This document shows, one piece after another, positions 1-8,000 of a stretch of 12,411 nucleotides of DNA. The notes below the pieces were generated by a model. The model saw only the letters and a program-made list of their open reading frames with translations. It searched no databases and had not been told where the DNA came from. Each line of letters opens with the position of its first letter. Within the stretch, counting starts at the first letter, position 1. Source of the DNA: Myxococcota bacterium (GTDB lineage: Bacteria > Myxococcota_A > Polyangia > HGW-17). The position numbers and the translations under genes are program-made. The stretch is taken from the NCBI GenBank assembly GCA_018821745.1, contig JAHJLU010000100.1, positions 1-12,411 of the forward strand, written 5' to 3'.

Positions 1-2328
1 CGCGACAGCTATGTCGCCAGCACAAAACTGACCAATGCCACCCTCAACAAAGATCTGCAGATCAGCCTGCCCAAGATTGAGAAGCAGCCCGTTCGAGTGG
101 AACAGGCGCCCGATGGTCAATACTATTTTACCATCCGGGATATTCCGAAACCCACCAGTGTAGCTGCTTCCTCGTCACCCAGAAGCGTCGCGATATACTG
201 GGATGCTTCTCTCTCCCGGGCCACAGCGAACCACGAACTGGAGCTTCAGTTACTCACCGGCTACCTCGATACTATCAGTAACCCTGTGGCAGTCTCCCTG
301 GTGGTGTTCCGTAATGTGCCCGAGAAGACCAGAACCTTCCTGCTCCCCGCCCACAAGGGTGCACTCCTCACGGCTCTGCGTGCCATAAAATACGATGGTG
401 GTACCCAGGCTGGCACTATCCCGAAACTCAAGGGCCGCCTCGATCTGGCCCTCCTGTTTTCCGATGGTCTCTCCACCTTCGGCGAGGAGAAACCCGGGCC
501 CCTGGGCGCTCCGGTCTACGCAGTGAACTCCTCCAAAAGCTCGAACCACGCATTTTTACGGTACCTTGCCCTGCGCTCCGGGGGAGCCTATATCAACCTC
601 AACCGGACTGAGGTCAAGTCCGCGCTCGCCTCAATAGGTACCAATTCTTTCTCCTTTATCTCCGCCCAGGCTCCCGGGTGCAACACCTGCACCATATACC
701 CCCAGGTGCAGGTCCCCATTCAGGGTCCCTTTACCGTGGCGGGTCGGCTGATGACCTCCGTCACCCAGGTGGTCCTCAACTACGGGGTGGGCTCACGGAT
801 CACCCACAGCCGTACTTTCACCATCAACCGCAGTGACGCAATAAAGGGCAATCTCCTCCAGAGGGCGTGGGCACAGAAGAAACTTGATGACCTCATTATC
901 TTCCCCGAGCGCAACAGAGACGCCATCTCGGCCCTTGGCAAAGAGTTCTCCCTGGTGACCCCCATGACCTCGCTCATTGTTCTCGAGCAGCTCTCTCAGT
1001 ATGTGGAACACAAGATCCGCCCCCCCGCAAGCCTGCCGGGCATGGCCGCCAAATATGACGCGGCCATGGCACGGCTGGCAAAGGAGAAACGCCAAAAAGA
1101 GGTGTCCAAACTGGCCCACGTCCTCAGCCTGTGGCAGAGCCGGCTCACCTGGTACAACACCAAATTCAAGCGCTTCTACAGGGTAAAGAAGGAGAACAAG
1201 AGTTCTGGCCAAGATTCCTATGGATTGGGTGGCGGAGGAAGAGGGGCGGCCCGAATCAGCAGGAGCATGTCCGCACCCAGCCCCATGCGCGGCAGATCAC
1301 GCAGCATGAGGATGGCCGATCCTCTATCGAACAGAAATGTCGATGAAAAATCGAAGGAAGCCGGGAGTGCCCAACCGGAAGCCTCCATAAAAATGGAAGC
1401 CTGGAACCCGGACACCCCCTACCTCAAGGCGCTCAAAGCAGCCAGAACCGGCAATCGCTACACTGTCTACCTTTCCCAGCGTGTGAAACACGGGAGAGCA
1501 CCCGCCTTCTACCTCGACTGCGCAGACTTTTTTATGAAGAACAAAGCAAAGAGGCTCGGCCTTCGGATTCTGTCGAATCTCGCCGAGCTCGAGCTCGAGA
1601 ACCCTGCTCTCCTGCGTGTCCTCGCTCACCGTCTGAACCAGATTGGCGAGCTGGATCTGAGCATCCTCATGTTCCGCAAGGTCCTCTCGCTGCGTCCCGA
1701 AGAGCCCCAGTCCTACCGTGATCTGGGTCTGGTCCTGGAACGCCGTGCAGACAAACACCGCTCCGCAGCGTCCAAAAAGGCTTCTGCACGGGAAGACTAC
1801 AGCCAGGCGCTGCAGTTGTTGGCCAAAGTGGTCATGAACAAGTGGCAGCGCTTCAACGAGATCGAGGTCATCGCCCTCACGGAGCTCAACAATATCTGGC
1901 CCAAGGCAAAGGCTATCGGGCTCACACGGCTCCCCGTGGACAAGCGTCTCATTAAAAACCTGACCATGGATGTGCGAATTGTCATGACCTGGGATGCGGA
2001 TCTCACGGACATGGATCTCCACGTGATAGAGCCATCGGGGGAAGAGGCATACTACGGCCACAACCGCACCGAGATAGGCGGGCTGGTGACCAGGGACTTT
2101 ACCCAGGGCTACGGCCCCGAAGTGTATGCCATTCGTCGTGCCATGAGCGGTAACTACAAAATCCGCACCAAGTACTATGGGAGCTCGGCGGCCAAGCTCT
2201 CGGGAGCCGTCACCCTGCAGGTAGATGTCTACACCAACTACGGCCGTATCAACCAGCGCCGCCGCTCCATCACCCTTCGGCTCACCAAATCCAAGGAAGA
2301 GTTTCTGGTGGGCACCATCCGCTTCTGA
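1..2328 (+). CDS. vWA / TPR / DUF2135 protein, probable VIT-vWA family member (5' partial)
   Basis: The reading frame is open from base 1, so the true start is upstream; the GTG at 97 is internal. The visible 775 residues (numbered from base 1) begin with a beta-rich stretch, then a von Willebrand A domain with a complete MIDAS: DASLS at 68-72, Thr135 in DGGT, and Asp155 in FSDG. A TPMTSLIVLE motif further on is typical of proteins with an N-terminal VIT domain followed by vWA, so a VIT domain is inferred in the missing part. A Gly/Arg/Ser-rich linker lies around 401-443 and a TPR-like helical repeat around 533-570. The C-terminus from about 656 has the WDADLTDMDLHV signature of DUF2135 (YfaP-like). 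The protein is probably exported or envelope-associated and uses metal-dependent protein binding; its partner is unknown. The stop lies 9 bp from the stop of the opposing gene. Confidence 0.85.
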   Translation, partial: RDSYVASTKLTNATLNKDLQISLPKIEKQPVRVEQAPDGQYYFTIRDIPKPTSVAASSSPRSVAIYWDASLSRATANHELELQLLTGYLDTISNPVAVSLVVFRNVPEKTRTFLLPAHKGALLTALRAIKYDGGTQAGTIPKLKGRLDLALLFSDGLSTFGEEKPGPLGAPVYAVNSSKSSNHAFLRYLALRSGGAYINLNRTEVKSALASIGTNSFSFISAQAPGCNTCTIYPQVQVPIQGPFTVAGRLMTSVTQVVLNYGVGSRITHSRTFTINRSDAIKGNLLQRAWAQKKLDDLIIFPERNRDAISALGKEFSLVTPMTSLIVLEQLSQYVEHKIRPPASLPGMAAKYDAAMARLAKEKRQKEVSKLAHVLSLWQSRLTWYNTKFKRFYRVKKENKSSGQDSYGLGGGGRGAARISRSMSAPSPMRGRSRSMRMADPLSNRNVDEKSKEAGSAQPEASIKMEAWNPDTPYLKALKAARTGNRYTVYLSQRVKHGRAPAFYLDCADFFMKNKAKRLGLRILSNLAELELENPALLRVLAHRLNQIGELDLSILMFRKVLSLRPEEPQSYRDLGLVLERRADKHRSAASKKASAREDYSQALQLLAKVVMNKWQRFNEIEVIALTELNNIWPKAKAIGLTRLPVDKRLIKNLTMDVRIVMTWDADLTDMDLHVIEPSGEEAYYGHNRTEIGGLVTRDFTQGYGPEVYAIRRAMSGNYKIRTKYYGSSAAKLSGAVTLQVDVYTNYGRINQRRRSITLRLTKSKEEFLVGTIRF

Positions 2329-2337
2329 CCAGCCCGG

Positions 2338-5034
2338 TTATCGGGGATCGGTGTCGAAACAGCAGCGGAAGCCGGTATCGTAGCCCTGGAAGTCCTCTTC
2401 GACCGAATAGAAATCGAAGGTGCAAGAAGCGCCGGCTTCACTCGAGGTAGCAAATGAGCCACCCATAAGCCGATAATCATAGCTGGCTGCTTTGGTGATT
2501 TCACGAAGGTTACCGGTGATATCATAGATCGGATCAGCCCAGTCGGCCCAGCAGTTCATAAGAAGGGGGGAGCCGCAGACCAGGAGGCCATCCTGATCAT
2601 CTGCCATGGTGGAATCCCATACACCGGGGACAAAATCAAAATACCCGGTATTGCAGTATTTGGTCGAACTGGCCACTGACTGGCATTGGGCATTGTTGGG
2701 ATTATATCCCCAATTACACCCTGCTCCTGCCTGACAGGCTCCCTGCCACTCGGATAACGTGCAAATCCTGCCACCAATGGCATCACACACCTGCTCGACT
2801 TCAATGGGGGATACATTGAACCAGGGCAGATGTCCCTGGACAGAACAACCAATGGTCTCGTCGAGGGTCACACCTGCAGGCGCAGAGGGAAGGGGGGAAC
2901 ACCCCGATCCACAGTGATACCCGTTTCCAATACCAAAACTGGTCGCAGATGCTGTGGGACGACTGATTTCGTAGGCCGTCATCCAAAGATTTGTGCCTAT
3001 CTGGACAACATCAGGTCTGATAAAGTAAGCATCGCCGACATTTGTCTCGTAGGTCTCGTCCACCAATCCGTCACAGTCGTTATCAATCCCGTCGCAATCT
3101 TCGTCACAGTTGGGCTCACAGCTCCCCTTCACCGCATCGCAGACGACCGCGTCGTTCCCTGAACACACGTAGGTACCCGCCGTTCTGCAGGCACCGTGAC
3201 CTGGGTATGGCAGTCCTTCATCGCTGTAGCAGTCCTTCCCGTATTGGGGGACATTCTCATTGAGCGAACCATTGCAGTTGTTATCAAGGGTATCGCAGAT
3301 TTCCACAGCGGCAGCACAGGTTGGATTGCACACGCCGGCGGGGAAACTGCACTGCCAGGTACCGCCCACACACTGCGCCGACACCAATGTGGTGCATTCC
3401 GGCCTCGTGGCAGCCAGGGAGATTCCGCACAGGTTGTTTAAACTCGGAGGGGTCACCCCTTCATCAATCTCCCCGTCGCAGTTGTCATCTATCCCGTTGC
3501 ATGTCTCGGTACTGCTGTTGAAGATGCAGGGATACTCGCAGGATTGATCGCCATCGAGATCATGGTATCCCGTCTTGCATCCATTGAACTGACAGGTCCC
3601 TGCGGCACAGCTCCAGTTCGCATTGGCACCCAGACTGTTGCAGTTGTTGTTGCAGGTACCACAGTTCTGAACATCGGAGGTCAGGTCGGGCTGGTTTTCA
3701 AGGATACCGTTGCAGTTGCCATCGACTCCGCAGGTGTCGTCACCCGTTGGCAGAATTGAGCCACTGCACTGAAGCGCCCCACCAATACACTGCAGCGTCC
3801 CGGCCTGACAGGGACTGGTGGCCCCTGCGGGAGGCGGACTGGGAACATTGCAGGCTGCGCCGGCGTCGGTGGGATTGTCGTCTACTGTCCCGTTGCAGTC
3901 GTCGTCCACACCGTTGCACACTTCTGCACCGGAGGGTTCAACGGCACCCACGCACTCCAGGGAACCATTCACGCATAAAACAGTACCAATCGAACAGGGG
4001 AAGATAGCACTGGTCCCGCAGCTCGCGCCCGAATCCGTGGTGTTGTCATCGATGACCCCGTCACAGTCATCGTCGATGCCGTTGCAGGTCTCGGCGACGC
4101 TGTTGGCGTAAAGGAGATTGGCACCACTGCAGACCACCGCGCCATTGACACAGGAGGTCGTTCCCTCGTGGGCGGCTGTGGCGCAAAGCCCGTCGGGATC
4201 GCCAAAACAGGAGAGCCCCAGGCGTGCGTCCGAGGCCATGGTGTCTTCGGCGTCGGTCAATCCATTGCAGTCATTGTCTTTTCCATCGCAGATTTCAAGG
4301 GGAACCGGGGCACAGTGTGCTGTACCGTCTCCGTCTGCGTCGGCACACACCTCATCGGTCCCGCATTGGCCGGACATTCCTTCGGTGCAGATTGTTGTAC
4401 CTTCGGTGAGCGCCATTTTGCATTCACAGCCGTTATTGGGATCATTGTCAGCATCACGAAAGCCGCCCACACACCCGGCGATGACACAGTGTCCCCCGGA
4501 ACAGCCACCGACACCGTTGAGGAATACACAGGTATTTGAACAACTGCCGCAGTTCAAGGGATCGTTCTGAAGATCAAAATCCTCATCGATCTGCCCGTTG
4601 CAGTTATTGTCTTTTCCATCACACAACTCGGTCCCGTCATTGCTCACAAAGCAATTGTATTCACAGCCGTCATTCTCATCACCATTGACGTTGAAATGCC
4701 CTGGAAAACAGTCGCCCATGACGCACTGCCCCCCGATACAACTCGAAGTGGCGTAATCAAAACTGCACACATTGCCACAGGTCCCGCAGTTTGTGGGATC
4801 ACTCTGGAGATTAAAGCCGTTGTCGACAACCTGATCACAGTCGTTGTCGAGCCCGTCACACACTTCCTCGGACGGGACACATGCATCGCTTTGGACATCA
4901 CCGTCATCGGCGTCGGGAATGGATGCATCGGGGAATTCCCAGTGCCCGTCGGACCCGGTCTTGTAGGTCTCCCATTCACAGGCAACAAAAAGCGGTATCA
5001 GGCAAAAAGCCAGGAAAAGGGGGTACGTTCTCAT
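2338..5034 (-). CDS. MopE-repeat lipoprotein with C-terminal FGE/SUMF1-like domain
   Basis: The 898-residue protein starts with a short lipoprotein signal: a hydrophobic stretch to residue 18, then FVAC with Cys19 as the likely lipidated residue. The Phe at -3 is atypical. After an Asp-rich spacer, residues about 56-663 carry nine copies of a MopE-type motif with consensus CDGxDNDCDGxxDE. Three NCGxCxNxC motifs are interspersed. Residues 665-898 resemble the formylglycine-generating enzyme / sulfatase-modifying factor fold: GGRICTLSEW near 755-763, DITGN at 838-842, GGS at 858-860 and GFRCC at 888-892. Aligning the 16-residue spacing before GFRC with human FGE places Cys871 at the second catalytic cysteine, but Glu866 where the first should be, so enzymatic activity is doubtful. 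The start is fixed by GGGAGGTG four bases upstream. It overlaps the upstream gene by ATGA and is probably translated from the same mRNA. Surface location is inferred. Confidence 0.88.
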   Translation of the reverse strand: MRTYPLFLAFCLIPLFVACEWETYKTGSDGHWEFPDASIPDADDGDVQSDACVPSEEVCDGLDNDCDQVVDNGFNLQSDPTNCGTCGNVCSFDYATSSCIGGQCVMGDCFPGHFNVNGDENDGCEYNCFVSNDGTELCDGKDNNCNGQIDEDFDLQNDPLNCGSCSNTCVFLNGVGGCSGGHCVIAGCVGGFRDADNDPNNGCECKMALTEGTTICTEGMSGQCGTDEVCADADGDGTAHCAPVPLEICDGKDNDCNGLTDAEDTMASDARLGLSCFGDPDGLCATAAHEGTTSCVNGAVVCSGANLLYANSVAETCNGIDDDCDGVIDDNTTDSGASCGTSAIFPCSIGTVLCVNGSLECVGAVEPSGAEVCNGVDDDCNGTVDDNPTDAGAACNVPSPPPAGATSPCQAGTLQCIGGALQCSGSILPTGDDTCGVDGNCNGILENQPDLTSDVQNCGTCNNNCNSLGANANWSCAAGTCQFNGCKTGYHDLDGDQSCEYPCIFNSSTETCNGIDDNCDGEIDEGVTPPSLNNLCGISLAATRPECTTLVSAQCVGGTWQCSFPAGVCNPTCAAAVEICDTLDNNCNGSLNENVPQYGKDCYSDEGLPYPGHGACRTAGTYVCSGNDAVVCDAVKGSCEPNCDEDCDGIDNDCDGLVDETYETNVGDAYFIRPDVVQIGTNLWMTAYEISRPTASATSFGIGNGYHCGSGCSPLPSAPAGVTLDETIGCSVQGHLPWFNVSPIEVEQVCDAIGGRICTLSEWQGACQAGAGCNWGYNPNNAQCQSVASSTKYCNTGYFDFVPGVWDSTMADDQDGLLVCGSPLLMNCWADWADPIYDITGNLREITKAASYDYRLMGGSFATSSEAGASCTFDFYSVEEDFQGYDTGFRCCFDTDPR
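3046..4869 (-). repeat. Array of 9 MopE-like Cys/Asp repeats in the lipoprotein
   Basis: Nine coding repeats are visible, among them CDGLDNDCDQVVDN, CDGKDNNCNGQIDE, CNGIDDDCDGVIDD and CDGIDNDCDGLVDE. The sixth (CGVDGNCNGILEN) lacks a residue and the eighth (CDTLDNNCNGSLNE) departs from consensus, so not every copy need bind metal. Repeats 1, 2 and 6 are followed by a D-x-x-NCGxCxNxC motif, which is absent from the partner protein's array. This suggests the two arrays diverged after sharing an ancestor, or grew independently. Confidence 0.88.
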
Positions 5035-5046
5035 TTAACACCTCCC
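5031..5046 (-). promoter_or_regulatory. ATGA start-stop overlap and Shine-Dalgarno site
   Basis: On the minus strand the upstream stop TGA (5033-5031) and downstream start ATG (5034-5032) share ATGA. GGGAGGTG (5046-5039) lies within the last codons of the upstream gene, four bases before the ATG. This layout is typical of translational coupling and supports both the downstream start and a shared transcript. Confidence 0.85.
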
Positions 5047-8000
5047 ATGGTCCGCCTTCTCAAGAGGGCAGCAAACAGCAGCCCCAGCATCGAAAGCCAG
5101 GCCAAAGAGCCTTCTCTCCCGCCTGAATTGCTTGCAGAACAACCCCACGCTGTGCCACCACTCCCGGTCATCGTGCTCCCTTCATCTCCGTCTACCCAGA
5201 AGCCGGCATCACCCTCACAGCCTGCAATCATGGAGACATCGGACCCACTGAAATCACTGCGAATAATACAGCTAAACCCTGTAGGGCACAGGATATTTGC
5301 ACAGGGATCACCCACACAGGTGCCATCAAAACAGATGTCACCACTTTGGCAGATGGCGGATTGGCAGTTGTCTGTCTCACACGACCCATCGAGGGGATTG
5401 CACCGCTCGCTGGATTCACAGTTGCTCTCCAGACAGAGATCCACAACACAGGCGCCCGTGGTGTCGCAATATTCCCCGGGGCTGCACAGGCAAAGTGTTT
5501 CGCAACGGGCTTCACAAGAACTTTCCGTACAGGTGCGAACACAATACTCTTCCTGATCTCCACACTCCATGGCAACACAGGGGTCAACTATGCACTGGTG
5601 ATCAAGACAAAATTCATCATGACCACAGGAGTCTCCAAGGCCGGAACAACTGACATCAACACAGGATCCGCCACGGCACTCCTCCCACGTGTCACACTCA
5701 ACAGACTCACAGGGATCAACACAAATCTCATCCACGCAGTTCCACCCCAGGGGGCAGGTCTCGTTTCCACACTCCCCACCGGTCTTGGGCATACAAACCC
5801 ACTGGGATGTCCCGTTGACATCAGTCTCAACACAGTCCTGATCCCCGGGACAGGGAAACTCCATGACAGGATCACACTCGGGACGACAGCTCCCTTCAAG
5901 GCAGAAATAATCCACCTGGTTTACCGTGGGACACTCGGCGTTCCAGTCCACAAGGCCATCACAGTCATTGTCGAGGCCATCACACACTTCCTCGGAGGGA
6001 CCAACCTCTCCCACACAGATCCAGCCACCACCGATACACTCGTAGTTGCCGACGGCGCACTCACCATCGCCGGTACCGCAGGTCTGCCCGTACATGGGAT
6101 CCTGCTGGAGCTCATCGAGCTCGTCAGCCACACCATCACAGTCATCATCGAGCCCGTTACAGCGGCCCTCGGCCATGGTCCCTCCCAGACACTCCTGGAC
6201 ACCGTTGGTGCAATGCCAGACGCCATTGCATGCGCCGGGACAGGGTTGTCCAATCCAGGGCATATCGGAGAGCTCATCGGTCTCACCGTCGCAGTCGTTG
6301 TCCAGGCCGTCACAGACCTCGTTGGTCGGGGTCACCTCCCCCACGCAATCGGACCATACTCCGGGATTCAGTGCACCACAGGTCTGAAGACCGACCTGAC
6401 ATTCGCCCAAACACGAGGCATCACTGGTGCACCCCGTATCCAGACCGTAACCTGGTGTATAACAAACATTATTGAGCGGGGAACCGTCAACAGTCTCATC
6501 CACCTGCCCGTTGCAGTTGTTGTCTACTCCGTCGCACACTTCTGCTGATGGGACCACATCACCGCTGCAGATCCAGCCGTTGAGCCCGTCACAGGTGAGT
6601 GTCCCCGAGTGACAGGGTGCACTCAGAGAACCAGTCGTGGCGCAGGTAGCGCCCGCAGGCGGACACCATTGTTTCCCTTCAAAGACACAGCAGTTTCCCG
6701 GCTCATTCCAGCAACCGTTGGCACCGGACAGCGGTGCATCAGCCAGGGGAGCCTCATCAACCACTCCATTGCAGTTGTTGTCGATGCCGTCACACACCTC
6801 TGGCTGCGGAAGATTACCACCAACACAGACAAGAGCTCCGTTTATACACTGGGTTGTGCCTGGAGTGCACGGGGACGTATTGTTCCCGCATGTCTGACCA
6901 ACACCGAAGGCGCCATCATCAACACTCCCGTTGCAGTCGTTGTCGATCCCGTCGCAAACTTCCGCCGAGGGGCCGGTCCCTCCCATGCAGACCCAGCCGC
7001 TCGCACCGGTGCATGTCAGGACACCCATTGTACACTGGCTGTTGGGACCATAATCAAGACCCGGAGCATTACCCGCAGGTTCGCATGTACTCGAGGCAAG
7101 TCCGTTGTCAATCAATCCGTCACAGTTATTGTCAATGCCATCGCAGACCTCGGCCTGAGGGTTGTTGGTGCAGGTAACATACCCTGCGCCTGCGGCACAA
7201 CTGCCTGGTTGCGCTGCCGGCTGGGATGCTTCACAGGCCATGGTACCGGAACAGTTGGCGGGGGAAGGCAGCCCGCAACTGAGCGAGGGGAATCCGCCAA
7301 CGGGCGGGTTGTCTATGATTCCATCACAATCGTCATCACAGCCGTTGCACACCTCTGGTGAGGGGACGCATGTGCCGCATACGCCACCCTCATCGATAAA
7401 TCCGTCACAGTCATCATCCTGTCCGTTACAGACCTCTGTGGTGGGGCAATGCAGGGGGTCACCACAGCGCAGTGTCCCCTCGTCGATCTGACCATCGCAG
7501 TTATTGTCGATGCCGTCACAAATCTCCTCGGGGTCATAGCAGAGCCAGGTGCTTGAATCGGTCGCGTCTGTGCTGTCTGTGCATGGAAGCAGGTCGATAT
7601 CGCCGTTGGGGGGGTTGGTAGCGAGGGACGCCTCGTAGGATGTAAGGCACGTCTGGCGCTGAACCTCGGTGCTCCATGTGCAACAGGCAAGACCTTCGTT
7701 ACAATAATGGCCGAAACCTTCGTCTGTGCAGCCGTTACAGTTGTTGTCCTCGTTGTCGCACACTTCCGGCGCTATGGACGAAGCTATGATGGAACTCAGC
7801 GCCTGGGCGAGACTGACCTCGTTTGCCGCTGTGAGTGCAGTTGTCGAGCCGTTGATGAGACCGTCATCCCCTGCATCGGCGATGGGATTGACGTCCGCGG
7901 CGCTGACACCGGCAAACCCGATGACATGGGTCTGGATGGGAAAGTAGTGCCCTCCGAAGGTGACACCCGTGTTGAAAAGCGTAGCCGCCACGGTGGAGGG

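Noticed and set aside
1324..2061. 245-residue minus-strand frame inside the DUF2135 gene
   Set aside because: The plus-strand protein has clear vWA, TPR and DUF2135 features; this frame has none and no RBS.
4696..5556. 286-residue plus-strand frame spanning the join of the two minus-strand genes
   Set aside because: It has no Shine-Dalgarno and no recognisable domain, and it crosses the overlap of two well-supported genes.
5346..6548. 400-residue open frame on the plus strand inside the MopE-repeat gene
   Set aside because: It is the antisense shadow of the repeats: its recurring VIVEAVTHF-type phrases are complements of the CDGxDNDCDG codons. The minus-strand gene has signal peptide, MIDAS and MYXO-CTERM evidence.
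6609..7361. 250-residue plus-strand frame over the MopE-repeat array
   Set aside because: It is a shadow of the repeats in another frame, with repeated VVVDAVTHL-like strings arising from the array.
2900..7770. Periodic short repeats resembling a CRISPR array or satellite
   Set aside because: The spacing is irregular, copies are degenerate and the periodicity follows the protein reading frame; these are coding repeats.
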